From: Entonaema liquescens
Taxonomy: Eukaryota > Ascomycota > Sordariomycetes > Xylariales > Xylariaceae
DNA length: 64,000 nt
Direction: 5' to 3'
NCBI GenBank assembly: GCA_902805475.1
Contig: CADCSX010000006.1
Span: forward strand, 2,480,001-2,544,000
Shown one piece after another: positions 36,537 to 48,555 of the stretch. Each line of letters opens with the position of its first letter. Position 1 is the stretch's first letter. Position numbers and translations under genes: made by a program. The notes under the pieces were generated by a model. It ran no database searches, was not told where the DNA came from, and saw nothing but the letters and a program-made list of their open reading frames with translations.

Positions 36537-39274
36537 CTACATCTCGTCCTCGAAGAATTTAATCAGCGTCCTAGCGCCCGAAACTCCGAGACCCATGAAT
36601 GGGTAACAGATGTAAACCGGATCGTGCTTCACGCCGAACTTTTCTCTGAATTCACTCTTCGCAACTAGCCTGAGTTGCTGAGCGACTGTCTTGTATGTGC
36701 GGCTCAAGAGCTTGGCCTTGATACCATTTAAATTACTGCCAATAGCAAGCTCATCCATAGCACCGGCTCCGAATGTCACGCTGCTAACCCCTGAGGCTGT
36801 CAAGCTTTGGATGGCGTGGGAGATGAGGGCTTCAATGCTGCCGGATGGCGAGCCGGGGAAATCAAGCGCGAACTTGATTTGGTATCCGTGCTCGGGGGAG
36901 AGGCGGTGCAAGATGACGAGACCGACGATTTCGCCTGTCTTGTCTTCGGCCCACACATACCGCCGATGCGCCATGGATATCCAGGGCTGCACTTCGGTAA
37001 TGTGGACTTGCTTGCGTCCTTTGCGGCTCTCTTTCCAGTCGGTAATGCGTTTATCGCATTTTTCCCTAACGTCATCAGGGACCGGCTGACCGAGCGCCGT
37101 CTCGTGTATCTTGATCTCGGCTTTCTGGGCCTGACGCTCCTTCTTGGCGACCCTACCCGCATTTTCTATGTCCACACGTTCCTCAGCTACGCAGGTTAGC
37201 GTCCTCCATCCGAGCTTCGCGCCAAGGATTTCTTCGACCTGTGCGGAGACTAGGATCCAGATGGGTCGTAGATCCTCGCTCTTCTTCAAGTATTTGAGGA
37301 AAGAGCTGATGACGATAGGATACTGACGTGGATCGCAAAGAGGGTTACCCATTATCATCGCGTATCCGTTCTCTTCGGCATACCCAACAGCTGCGCCAGT
37401 TTCTGTATCCCGCCAGACCTTATACCTTTCGTCGAGCCAAGAAGTGTTTGTAGCATCGCCATAGTTTACGATAAGCTTGTCAAGATCAGGTAGATGCACA
37501 TGGTCATGCTCTCCTTCGAACGCGTATCGGATGGTGTCAGCTTCGGGGAACGGAACCTTGCCGTCGTTATCATGTCTCTTCGCAGGGAGGGATTTCGGAT
37601 CTCTTGGGAATAAGGTCGCATTTCGCACGTCTCCAAGATTCAGTAGCAAGAACAGCACACGTTCAAGACCAATACCACACCCCGCGTGCGGTGGCGCACC
37701 CATTCGAAGGCTTGCATATACTCTTCCATCCCCTCTGGATCTACTCCGGCCTTCTTCATTCTCTCAGCTAGGATCCTTGGGTTATTGATTCTCTGGCCTC
37801 CTGTTGTGATTTCTTGACCGCGAAGGAATATGTCGAATGAGTTAGTAACAGTCTCGTCATTCGGATCCAGATGGGTATAGAATGGTCGCGCCGAAGCTGG
37901 GAACTTGTCGAGAATAAAGTAGTCAGTTCCGTATTTCTCTTTGACTAACTGTCCAAGTCGAATCTCTGCACGAGTACCGAGATCCTCATCCTCAGAAGCT
38001 GGCTTCCCGTCATCATCCGTCCACCCCGACGAGTTCAGCAATTGAACTCCTTCCTTGAAAGTAAGACGAGGCGTCTGGTCCAGCCAGACTAGATCCTCGT
38101 GTGGAAACCTCGTCTTAATATTATCAAGTTCTTTACGGTATCGTGCATAGACACCTTTGAAAATGGTCTTTAGCATTTCGTCAATTACATCCATCGCTTC
38201 ATGGTAATCTTTTTGAATCATCATTTCCAGATCTAGACCGGTATATTCTGTCAAGTGTCGGTGGGTATTGCTGTCTTCAGCTCTGAAAACGGGACCGATC
38301 TCGAAGACACGGCCAAAGTCAGCAGAAATTGCTGTCTGTTTTGCTAATTGCGGACTCTGGGCCAAGAAAGCGGTTCTTCCAAAGTAGTTAACTCTGAAAA
38401 CCTCAGCGCCTGACTCTGTTGCCGCCGGTTGGAGCTTGGGAGTTTGGATCTCAATGAATCCTTGTTCCTCCAGCGAAGAACGGAATAGATTGCAGATTCC
38501 TGATCGGATACGGAAGACGCTCTGCATAACGGGGGTTCTGAGGAAAACTAGCCTGTTCGCGACACGAACACGGTTTGAGGCGGCTAGCTGCTTCTCATGA
38601 GTGTTTTCATCTTCTTCTACCTGCTCCATGCTGTACACATCAATAGGTATAGGATTCTCCACTGGAACAACAACGTGCATACTATCGATCAGGATTTCGA
38701 GAGTATGTATGCTGCAGGTTTTTATCGGCTCTGGTGGTTCGCGGACGGTTCCTCGGATGTGTACTAGAGACTCGGTATTAAGATGTTCGGCCCATCGCAC
38801 GAACTTCTCGGACACAACTCCATCTCGAACTTGTAATACACCTTGTACGGTATCGACCTGTTGGCGTAGCAATATGAATGCCAATTTCGCACTTACGGAC
38901 CGTACGTGGTGAAGGCGGGCATTGAAGCTGATAGTCTGTCCGACATTATCGGCTGATAGATGCTCTAGGAGAAAAGATGGCGGCATGCCCTCTTCGGTAA
39001 GTGTGCCATAGCTTGATCGTAGCTCTGGGGGTTCACTGGATAAAGCAGCTTGTTCTTCCTCCTTACGCTTTGCTTGTAACGATCGCCGGTTTTCCTCTTG
39101 TAACTCTTTCTTGGCTCGTTTCTCGTATAAGGCTCTTAAATGCTTCTTATCCGCTTCTTCATTTAACGCCTCCGTGTCACCAAGATGGATTTTGGTGATG
39201 TGATTTTTAGCTGTGGTATGCCCAACAACCCTGTTAAGTAAGAGAAGAGGCTTCTTCAGCCTGATGGAAGGCAT
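36537..39274 (-). CDS. erdS: Ergosteryl-3-beta-O-L-aspartate synthase: AspRS fused to DUF2156 (frame broken by one missing base)
   Basis: Transfers aspartate from Asp-tRNA to the 3-OH of ergosterol, giving aspartyl-ergosterol. The N-terminal half is a class II aspartyl-tRNA synthetase: OB-fold (about 100-210), motif 1 near FIEIQTPKLQPAATESGAEV, motif 2 in FRAEDSNTHRHLTEYTG (about 325-345), and motif 3 GCGIGLERVLF (about 530). The C-terminal 350 residues are a DUF2156 acyltransferase of GNAT type (YAEENGYAMIMGNPLCDPRQ; GAGAMDELAIGSNLNGIKAK; ending FMGLGVSGARTLIKFFEDEM). One frame runs from 39274 to about 37700 and a second carries motif 3 and DUF2156. Adding one G to the GGG at 37699-37701 (minus strand) restores EWGAPPHAGCGIGLERV, giving exactly 913 codons without introns. 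If the break is real, it removes motif 3 and the transferase. The start is uncertain: the first 40 residues are unlike relatives. Confidence 0.9.
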
Positions 39275-40688
39275 GATTATGATGTTGACTGGGTATCTTA
39301 GTGGCGAAGTTTCTATTCGTGTGGGTATCGATGTACGGGGAGATTAGGGGATGGGGGATGGGGGATGGGAGTGTGGAATTACACTTTGACTTGTGGAGAT
39401 GTAACGCTGTCTATAAGACGGCGCTTGAAGAAGAGGTAAGGTATAGTATATAGTATATTGTCAATCTAGCAAAAAGAATTGTTGAGGGTCTTTCTTAAGA
39501 AGTAATGAACTTGTTGGCAAGTTTATAAACAATCTTGGCAGGAACCTGGTTGATAGTAAAAAAAGATCTATTGCCCCTAGGTTTTGGCTTGGGGGGTTAC
39601 TAGTAGATTCTTCTGGGATTTACTGGCTGGAACTTCGGCATTTACGGCCATGTGAATTAAGGTATGTACATGCTACGGATAGTACTTTTCCGCTACGGAC
39701 GTTGCTGAAAATATGAAATTCCCAGCTATGTGTGTGTATCTGTGACGAAATCACTACCTCGGAGTATCCACCCGGAGCAATTAGACCGGGTCTACGTGGA
39801 CTACAATGACCAATTAAAGTTTGTGCTCCCTCTATATCTATCCCTATTTGGCGATTTTGCTATTCGTAGGCGCGGATAGATGCATTAATGCAGGGGTTGA
39901 GGCCAGTGAAGGTACCATTAATGATCGAGGTTCACATCTTTTTTATGGGGCTAAGAGAATCATGACATCATGACATCAAACATTCGGATTTGACAATTCC
40001 ATCTCGTCCTAACTTCTAGATTGTCAAAATTCTCATTGAATGTTCTGGTCAAAAGTTCTGCCGAGGTAGGAATTTTCTTTGCCTCGTGGTATACTTGCAG
40101 ACTTGCCACGTAGGCGCCACAACTTGCAGTCTTCCAAGAGAAGGGCGGTTAGGTATTATTTAACTTGTCAAGGTTTATGCTAAGCACATACCTACCTAGA
40201 TACCCCTCTAAGGATACCAGGTTAGGTTTGGTATTGTATGGAGGTAAGGCTTAGGTCACTACCAGGTACCTATGTAGATAGCGGGAACTCAAGCCATAGC
40301 CCCAAGTAACTAACGTCATATTGGCAAGACCGGTACCTTACACTTCCCAAATACGGGTTACTGTTCCATGAAATTGCCTATCTTGTTTCCACGATGCGCC
40401 CATCCTGTCCTGTCTATGCAAATCCCGACGTATCATTTCAGATAACTTGGAGCTGAAGACTTAATCCCCTGTTACCATGGGATTCAAATCTGATATTGCA
40501 TCAAATCTGATGCGTACGCACCACTTTAACAAATTACAACACCGCCGAGTTGCCATCGAACCCGTCTGCATACCTGGTTTCTATCATATCCATCATACGA
40601 TTTGCAAGCGATGAGCAAATTTAAAGTATTGTTAGCTGCGCATTATTAGAAACCTGAATTCCGCGAAATTCATTCTACTCATTCCAAG
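39275..40688. promoter_or_regulatory. Shared divergent upstream region of erdS and erdH
   Basis: About 1.4 kb separates the two divergent start codons, so both promoters must lie here. It includes catgacat direct repeats (39959-39976), ACCTACC/TACCTA words near 40190-40270, and no supported gene. No particular factor site can be named. Confidence 0.5.
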
Positions 40689-41864
40689 ATGCAAACCGTT
40701 GAAGGAATACCCGTTCCCACGATAAGCGCTCCGGAAGAAAAGTTACCTGAAGGTCCTTTGCCTCCCGACCAGAAACCACACAAAGCAAAAGATAAGACAG
40801 GAGCTCCGCCCTCACGTTTCTCTCTCCGGGTTACCGCTGGTTGGTGGAGATCTTTACAATGCATTGGAATGGGTTTACACTTCCTCGCTTCTCCGCGACC
40901 GCCAAGTCCTGACTTCGTCAAGTCGATCCCTTCTACCTTGTCGACAACAAAAGGCCGATTTAATCTCCAATTCTATGTACCCGAAGGCTATAACAAGGAC
41001 CCAAAGAGCGATAAATGGCCGGTTGTTGTGAACTTTCATGGCGGAGGATTCACTTTAGGTAATGCGTCAGACGATGCCAGGTTCGCCCGTTTTGTGCTCG
41101 AGAAATGTCACGCGGTTTTTGTCTCGGTCGACTACAGATTAGCGCCAGAATGCCCATTCCCTGCCGCGGTTGACGACGGAGCCGACGCGATACTATATAT
41201 TATTAACAATGCAGCAAAGCTTAGGCTGGATAGCAATAGGATAGCAACATCGGGTTTCTCTGCGGGCGGCAATATAGCCCTCACAGCACCAATGCGCTTG
41301 GCTGAGCATCGAAAGACTGTGGAACTTCCCGAGCATCGTATTGTCGCTGTCGCAACATGGTATCCAATTACCGACTATACACTTACTCGCGCCGAACGTC
41401 GAGCTTCTGCACTCCGCCCTGAAGCTACTCTACCGCCGACTTTAACAAACTTGTTTGATGCGTCGTACCTCTTTCCTCCCGAATTAGACCTTGCTCATCC
41501 GTGTCTATCACCTTCAAAAGCATCGGATGAAATGCTGATGGAAGGCTTGCCACCCAACATAATATTCTACACGTGCGAGTGGGACATGTTACTACACGAG
41601 GGCGAAGAGCTTGCCCAGCGACTACAAAAGCCGCCCATTTCAAAGAACGTCTATTATACTATGATACCTGGAGTAGCACATGGTTGGGATAAAGGGCCAA
41701 ACCCGATGAAACCCCCACAAAAATCTGAACGGCTGTATGGGGAATGTTGCCGTAAGCTCAAGAACATCTTTGAAGAAGACCAGGCGCATTCGATTCTCCG
41801 CCTCCCCTTAAAATTACCCACACTACTGCATCCTAACCCTAAGGATGGGAGCACCATAGACTAA
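40689..41864 (+). CDS. erdH: Alpha/beta hydrolase, probable ergosteryl-aspartate hydrolase
   Basis: A 391-aa single-exon hydrolase of the hormone-sensitive-lipase-like group. Visible catalytic parts are the oxyanion HGGGF at 117-121, nucleophile Ser191 in GFSAGGN, Asp299 in CEWDML and His331 in VAHGWD, so the enzyme looks active. A hydrophobic patch at about residues 52-67 (WWRSLQCIGMGLHFLA) may associate with membrane. The assignment as ErdH rests mainly on its divergent position beside erdS; hydrolases of this fold are common in fungi, so a general esterase is the alternative. As ErdH it would cleave aspartate from aspartyl-ergosterol and reverse ErdS. As I recall, the two genes are often neighbours in ascomycetes. 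The start at 40689 is the only early ATG. The frame is intact, unlike its partner. Confidence 0.78.
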   Translation: MQTVEGIPVPTISAPEEKLPEGPLPPDQKPHKAKDKTGAPPSRFSLRVTAGWWRSLQCIGMGLHFLASPRPPSPDFVKSIPSTLSTTKGRFNLQFYVPEGYNKDPKSDKWPVVVNFHGGGFTLGNASDDARFARFVLEKCHAVFVSVDYRLAPECPFPAAVDDGADAILYIINNAAKLRLDSNRIATSGFSAGGNIALTAPMRLAEHRKTVELPEHRIVAVATWYPITDYTLTRAERRASALRPEATLPPTLTNLFDASYLFPPELDLAHPCLSPSKASDEMLMEGLPPNIIFYTCEWDMLLHEGEELAQRLQKPPISKNVYYTMIPGVAHGWDKGPNPMKPPQKSERLYGECCRKLKNIFEEDQAHSILRLPLKLPTLLHPNPKDGSTID

Positions 41865-42379
41865 ATTAAGCGAATAGTCTCGAAGCACTACACACTATTT
41901 CAATTAGCTACTAAACAGCTGACTGTCAGGTGTACTACCGGTACTATTAATGAACGAAGCTTGATTCTGCTAAACCAAATACCCTCTTATAAATGAAAAT
42001 CGTCATCTAATATTATATTATAGTATTCGTTCTGCATTATACCTCAGGTAAAATATTACTTATATAACAAATTAAAGCGCATATTTCAGTGGTTGTTAAT
42101 CGTCTGCATGAAATCATGAAGAGATGTACTGTCAGATCCAAGACAAAGATATCTTGAATTCCGTTGTAATGGGCCAGATCTTAAGGGTCTACATACGTCA
42201 TCCCGTAGCGTTGGGTGTGGAGTCACTCTAGAACTTTAAGGCTAGGACTACTCATGCAGTACAAGGGGAGCATCCGTGAGCTATTAGACGCATTTATTGC
42301 ATACAAATACCTACCTGCATATATATAACTATATCTTACCTATTCCTCAACAACTTTTCCACATACAATTAATGGACAA
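41865..42379. other. 3' spacer before the AT-rich island
   Basis: About 0.5 kb with rising A+T content. No gene. Confidence 0.4.
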
Positions 42380-44110
42380 AAAAACCGCACACCCCATTAA
42401 AACAAACAACATCACAAAATCAACGTATTAATTAAAATTATAAATAATTTAATAATTATTAATTTAAATTAATTAAAATTTTTAAATATAAATAATAAAT
42501 TAATTATATTTTATATATATATAATTTAATATTTTATATATTAATTTTTAATTTTATAAATAATTTTAATTTAATCGAATATTAAATTTATTAAATTATT
42601 TATTATATTTATAAAAATATCGATTTAATAACGTTTAATAATTTTAATTAATTTAAATAAAATTTCGTTAATTTTTAAAAAAACTTTTAATTTAAAATAT
42701 CGTTTAATAATTTATTATTTTAATTAAATTTAAAAATTTTTAATAAAATTTAAATTAAAATTATAAAAAAACCATTTTAAAATTAAAAAATTAAAATTAT
42801 TTAATTAATTTTTTAATAATTAAAATATATAAATAAATATATTATTATATATAAATATTATATTAAAATTTAAAAACCGTAATAAATTTATTTTAAAATT
42901 ATTTCGATAAATAACGACCGTAATATCGTTTTTAAAAATTTCGAAATCGTTATTTAAAATAAATATATCGTTTTTTATACCGTATTAAATTATATTTTAA
43001 AATATTTTAAAATAATAAAATTTTTTATAATAAAATTATATATATTTCGAATTTATTATTAATAAATTTAATTTAAAAAAAATTAATTAAAAATTAATTA
43101 TATAATTAAATATTAAAAATATAAAATAATAATAAATAACATTAATTCAGTAATATAAAACGTATTAAATCGGTAATAATTACATTATTTTATATAAAAA
43201 CGTTATATTCGTGAAAATTATATAAATATTATATATATTTTTATATAAATTTATTAATACGCGACCGTATTTTTTATATTTATTTTATTAAATTTTTTAT
43301 TTATTAAATTATTTTATTTAATTTATTAAATTAATTATTTAATTAATTAATTAATTAATTAATTAATTTAATAATTAATTAAATAAATATTACGTTTATT
43401 ATTTATTTTATTTTAAAACGCGTATATACGACCGTATAAAATATTATAAAATTAATAAATAATTTTAAAAAATTAAAACTTTATAAAAATATTATTAAAT
43501 AAACAATTAAAAATTTAATTAATAAAAAAACGTATATAATAAAAAATTATAAAAAATAAAATTTATTAAAAATTATAAATAAATATTAATAAATTTATAT
43601 ACGTGAAAAAATATTTATTAATATAAAACCATTATAATTATTACCGATTTAATACGTTTTTTATTACCGAATTAATGTTATTTATAATAATAAACGTAAA
43701 TTTATTTTTATTATAATTTTTATTCGCGTTTTATTATATATTTATTTAAAAATAAAATATATTATTAATATTTTTTTAATTTATGTTATTTATCGTATTT
43801 ATTAAATTTATTTTAAATAACCACGATTTTAAAAAAAAAAATATTTTAATTTTAATATAAAAAACGTTTTTTTATCGTATAATAAATAAATATAATAATA
43901 TTTTTAATTTTCGTTATTTAAATTAAATTTTAATTTATTTAAAAACGCGTTTATATTTTATTTTTCGTATAAAACGTTATATATTTTTTATAAATTTTTT
44001 AACTTTTTTTTAATATAAAAATTATCGTTTAAAATTAAAATTTTATCGTAAATTAAAATTAAAATTTTTAAAAAATTAAATAAATAAAATTAAATATACG
44101 GTTTTTTTAT
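42380..44110. repeat. 1.7-kb extremely AT-rich, RIP-like island with inverted copies
   Basis: Nearly pure A+T, with sharp borders to normal DNA. Most of the remaining cytosines stand before G (acg, tcg, cgcg); CpA, CpT and CpC are rare. Inside are inverted copies: left 43127-43175 (aataacattaattc...aacgtattaaatcggtaata) and right about 43640-43693 (reverse complement, with a few differences), around a (ttaa)n core at 43340-43385. The pattern fits repeat-induced point mutation of a palindromic or duplicated transposable element. There is no coding potential on either strand. The flanks carry no gene remnants I can name. Confidence 0.8.
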
Positions 44111-44562
44111 CCATTAATTATAACAGCTTATTATTTCTAAACCTATTTATATACTGCTACAGCACTTACTAAAGTACAACGCTTCATATAGTGCATATAT
44201 GCTATATTACAAAGATTACGACCAAAGCCGTTCGGAGTTTATCCTTAGGGCCAAATGCTCCTAAGGGATTATCCCTGCGCAGAGGCTCAGAATCAACAAC
44301 GTCATCGCTGTACTCTGGGCTTTCGTCAGTCTTCGTATCAATTTTAAGATCGATCAATAATACAATGTCTACATCCGACCCCATCAAAAACTTGGTGCCG
44401 TACACAAAAAATTATCCAGAAATGGGATCAACTACTTCCCATAGAATTGGGACTTTATTTACTAGTGAATGATCAAATGATTGTGTCAGTTCGGCTACAG
44501 ACATAAACAACCAAAATATACCTAATAACCTCCGTTGTTCTTTTCTCCAGATTTCGGTACTG
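44111..44562. other. Upstream region of the membrane-protein gene
   Basis: A possible short upstream frame starting near 44366 ends before 44475. A splice-acceptor-like ttttctccag at 44541-44550 suggests an intron in the 5' leader. Confidence 0.35.
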
Positions 44563-45713
44563 ATGAGTCGCGATATGGCGAGTAATGACTTGGAAAATGG
44601 GAACGTTGATCTAGACCCGCCTCCGGCCTTGTCCGGTCCGGATGAGCTTCCGGACTCATCTGCTTCGTCTGCGACCGCGAGCAAGGATCCAAGCGAGGAG
44701 CTACCTGGGCTACCGAGATTAAACTATAAGCTATTAGAGCACAAGAAGAAGCTCTTCGTCGTTGGAGGTCTCTTAGTTCTCGAAGGAAGCATATTGCCGA
44801 TTGTTCTGTTCTATCCGCTGTGGTACGCGACAACACTGCGGCATGGTATTCGTAAGTATTCTCTAATCGGCCTCCTTTTCCATCCCTTTTCCATCTTCGA
44901 CTTCCACGATTAGAGCACGATCGCAAGCTGACATAGTCAAAAACTAGTTTTTGCAATCATCACTGCTTTCTTTGGCATCGTTTCAGGTCTCGAGTTCGCC
45001 CACCGCTCGTGGCGGCTGATCTTGAAGGATGATAAGTACCGACCGCTGGACGGCAAGCGCTGGCACTTTGACTTCACACACCACACGCTGTCCATAGGGT
45101 ATACGGTCATGACGGGAATTCTGATCGGCGCGTCTATTCCCCACGAGCCGTTAGTGCGTCCGTTGGCCATGCCGCTGCCTCTATTCTTCATCGAGGTCGG
45201 CTCTCTTGCCCTGACCACGGGCTTCATGGAAGTCATGAACATGCCCACCACGTGCAAAGTCAGCTCTACGCCAAAAGGAGCTCCGATACCACCTGTGCTT
45301 TTGACGTTTATCGAAGATGTCGTGGCTGTTGATGGCGGCGCAGGGAAGACGTATAGGGAGAGGATACTAAATAGATATAAGGTCAGCAAAGATTTCAGGA
45401 CGTTGATTAGGGGTCTGAACTGGTTCTGGGGTGTTGGCTCCATGATCATTGGAATCGGGACTTTAGCGGTCGTGTGGACTATTCCCCAAGAGATCGCTTA
45501 CGGCATAGGTGAGTTACAATATCCCCCTATTCTTCTTGACCCCTCACTAACATAAAGTTCACAGGGTGGGGAGCACCTTTAGTCTTTACCATCATCTGGA
45601 CATTTATCACAATAATATGGACACGTAGGAATCTGAGGGTCGAAAAGAAACGTTGGCTGGATGATTTACGACGGCGGAGAAAACAGGAGACCGAAAAGAC
45701 GCTGGATTCATGA
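44563..45713 (+). CDS. Conserved multispan membrane protein, function unknown
   Basis: About 332 aa from three exons (44563-44851, 44948-45508, 45565-45713), all in phase. The first 55 residues are acidic, Ser/Pro-rich and probably cytosolic (DPPPALSGPDELPDSSASSA). Hydrophobic stretches then follow at about residues 67-90 (LFVVGGLLVLEGSILPIVLF), 97-115 (FAIITAFFGIV), 140-160, 170-190 (PLPLFFIEVGSLALTTGF) and around 250-310 (GVGSMIIGIGTLAVVWTI; LVFTIIWTFITIIW). The end is basic (RRRRKQETEK), the usual sign of a cytosolic tail. I recall similar unnamed integral membrane proteins in other Sordariomycetes but no function. The AT-rich island lies about 450 bp upstream and does not reach the gene. 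Confidence 0.8.
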
Positions 45714-46366
45714 GGCATAAAAGCGCACACTATTAGATTGTACAGTTATTATACATGCACGGGATTTTGTTATGAGCATATACCACGTGAGGCAACGAGA
45801 ATATATCCATCAGTAATAAAAGATTTTAAATCATGCCTTCAGTACGTACGTCCAAGAACTCAAGTATGTGCGATAAGAGGTGGATGAAACACTAATACAG
45901 ACATGTGAGAATAGCATACTACTGGCTCGTCGGACCCCTTACTTAAGCTTAGGCTATAACACCGAAGATTACTAGTGCCATATTTACTCTGATAGTATAT
46001 AGATATAATCCTCACTTGGTGTTTACGGGGTCTAATTTCAGTTCCGATTGCCTACAATCATTTTCTCAGTCGATGCGCGTATCAAGGCACGAAGAACTCA
46101 TTAAAAGCAGCCATAGGAAATAAAAGGTAAGAGTATAAATAATATTATTTGCATAAGTAAGTATTAACAGATTATAGAATTAAAAATAAACGCAAGTTCC
46201 CCCAAATCGTGGTAAAGGAGCGTGATTCATAGGTATGTAGATGCCATGCCATCTTAAAACGCCAACGCTAATGCATAATTCGTAAATGAGTGTTTCCCCA
46301 AATCCATGCAAGTCTAATGTAATATCTCTAAAAAATTTTCATTCATTTTCTTTTCGTCATTCTCGT
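45714..46366. other. Convergent 3' spacer
   Basis: About 0.65 kb between two convergent genes. Nothing recognised. Confidence 0.4.
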
Positions 46367-47047
46367 TTAGCACTTGTAGTCGATGTGGAAGCCGTTCTTG
46401 GTGTCCTGGTCCATGAAGACGCGGCCGAAGCCCTGCGCGGTGTCGAGAGCGAGTCGGACGTAGATCTCCTCGCTGCAGTCGACGGGGCCGATGAAGTGGG
46501 GCCAGGCCTTCTTGGACTGCTTGTCCCAGTAGGTGAAGTCGCCGTGCGTGGCGTTCTTGTCTGTAGGAGCGAAGGCGGATACGCTGTTATAGGAGACGGG
46601 TTCGCCGTAGGGGAAGCCGTTCAGCTGTAGGAGAGAGACGAAGCCACTGTCGGTGACGGTGAAGTTGCGCTCCGCCTCATCAGCTTGGTCCCAGTTGATG
46701 TTGCACGTCTTGGCCCCGGCCGGGATACCTCGGAAGACGATCACTTGTTCTATGGGTGCCTTGTTCTCTTCGGTGGCAACCCTTATGAAGGATACCGACG
46801 GCTCCGAGTGGTCGGGGTCTTGCGGGAATATGTTGTACATAGTCGGCTGCCAGGCGCTCCCGTTTGTCCCGGGTGCGCAAGCAGTACCAACGTCAGAAGT
46901 GGCATAGCCGATGGCAGAGGACGTGGTAGTGCTAGGAGTGGCATAACTGGTGGTGGCAACCGGATAGTCTCGCTTCATGAGAGGAGTCGCCATCGTAGCC
47001 GCTACAAGGCAGGCTAGAGAAGCAGCGGTCTTGGTGAATGACGACAT
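46367..47047 (-). CDS. Secreted protein, But2 C-terminal-domain-like
   Basis: A 226-aa single-exon protein. The signal peptide (about residues 1-20) is followed by a Kex2-type LMKR site and a short Thr/Ser-rich linker (TTSYATPSTTTSSAIGYATS). The rest looks like one beta-rich domain with few cysteines (CAPG, TCNIN, DCSEE and the final C). The pattern, with PTMYNIFPQDPDHSEP early and a HIDYKC end, reminds me of fungal secreted proteins annotated as But2 C-terminal domain; this is a tentative match. N-glycosylation sequons are present (NFT, NAT). A cell-surface or extracellular role is likely. Function unknown. Confidence 0.65.
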   Translation of the reverse strand: MSSFTKTAASLACLVAATMATPLMKRDYPVATTSYATPSTTTSSAIGYATSDVGTACAPGTNGSAWQPTMYNIFPQDPDHSEPSVSFIRVATEENKAPIEQVIVFRGIPAGAKTCNINWDQADEAERNFTVTDSGFVSLLQLNGFPYGEPVSYNSVSAFAPTDKNATHGDFTYWDKQSKKAWPHFIGPVDCSEEIYVRLALDTAQGFGRVFMDQDTKNGFHIDYKC

Positions 47048-48555
47048 CTTGAATATTATGAATTAGACGAAGCTAGAGTAGTAAAGCTTCAAAGGTATAT
47101 GTAAAAGCGGTAATGTGCTTTGGGGTGATGGTGATTATGAATGATTATATTATTGAGGATGTAGAATGAGGTGGAGATGCTAATAGTAAGTCGTCTTGAA
47201 GTGACAGCCCATCAGAGATTTATATCTACGAGATCGACAAGAGTCGTCATGTTGGTCCCCGCTTCAAATAAGCTTTCACGAGGCTGGAGAACCGAAGGAG
47301 CCCATAGTCGGAGCTTGGCTGCTGACAGCAAAGCGCGGCTGAGCGCAGGTTGGTGCGAGCTTGCACATCACCACCCGATGATGGGGCACCAAGAGACAGT
47401 AAGATTAGCAGAGATACTGGGGGAGATGGGGCCAAGATTATGACCTACCAACGGACCCTTCTCAGTGGTTACAATAACGACGCCGAGTGGGACTTGAACG
47501 TAGGCCCCGGATTCTACGTGGCTGTGCGGGATATATTCCCCTCGGCTAAGCTTGCAGTTGTCCCGTCGACGTGGCTGCGAACGCTCAGGCCACAGTCCTT
47601 GGCATAGTCTATTAATAAGTTTACCACGTGTGGCCTGTTGTTATCCGTTACCATTAATGCTTTTCGGCTTGGTATTCAATAGCGTCTTGTTTTCGTATCC
47701 TTCGCAAACCCGCCTCCAGACTTTCTCGGTATGCCGACAGCCAAGACTTGTTAGGTGAAGTCTAGCTTGACACTATGTTGGCGGTCTAGGACTTTCAACG
47801 AGGCTTTCTCAAGTTTGCTATTACCGTTTGCCTAACATAGGTACGTAAACTAACTACCTCATCAAATAACAAACTGCCTAACCTACATGCAACGATAGCC
47901 TAATCAGCTTCAATATTGCAGCCTACATTCAATACTAACTCAACATAGGACCCTCAAAAGATGTAGAGCGATCACGAGTGGTAAACTTTTATTTTTATTC
48001 CCCTTTTTTTCGTTTTCATTGTTATAAGTTACTCGTAACGTGGCTTTGCTCAGGGATTGTCTTGGAAATGCTTTGTGATAATCACCTTGGCACCAATAGT
48101 CTCGCATGACCGTGTAGTACGAGAACAGGATACACAAATAGATACGATTTTTACCTGCGCCGCCAGCCGCGTCGGCGTTCTTCGGACCCGAAATATTTGG
48201 GGATACGCTAGATACAGTGCAGTGCTGCAGTATTTCTACACTACATAAAGTACTCCGCTTAAGGCAAGGGTCCCTTGTTAGGAAATAATATTCGAAAAAT
48301 CAACTCTTATGCGTGTAAGTCCACTACTGAGGTTATTTTTCCTTTTGTCGCCGTGTTTGCCATCCCGGATTAAGTCCCTCTATCCATCTCATGTCCTATC
48401 ACTTTTCTCCCTCCACTCAACCCGAGCTAACACCATAACCAAGAACAACAATACCGACTCTCTTCTAGACCAATACTTCTCTAATGCATGAGTGGATAGG
48501 TTAGGTAGAAATGACCCAGCGTGTTAACTCAACGGTCGACAGATGGACCTGTTGT
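47048..48555. other. Intergenic, nothing recognised
   Basis: About 1.5 kb. The short frames (for example 47350-47607) have no motif, signal or splice context. Confidence 0.4.

Noticed and set aside
44366..44475. Short upstream frame before the membrane-protein gene
   Set aside because: It ends before the main start without a good donor site; more likely leader sequence.
47350..47607. 85-codon frame near the secreted But2-like gene
   Set aside because: No motif or signal and unsupported by context.
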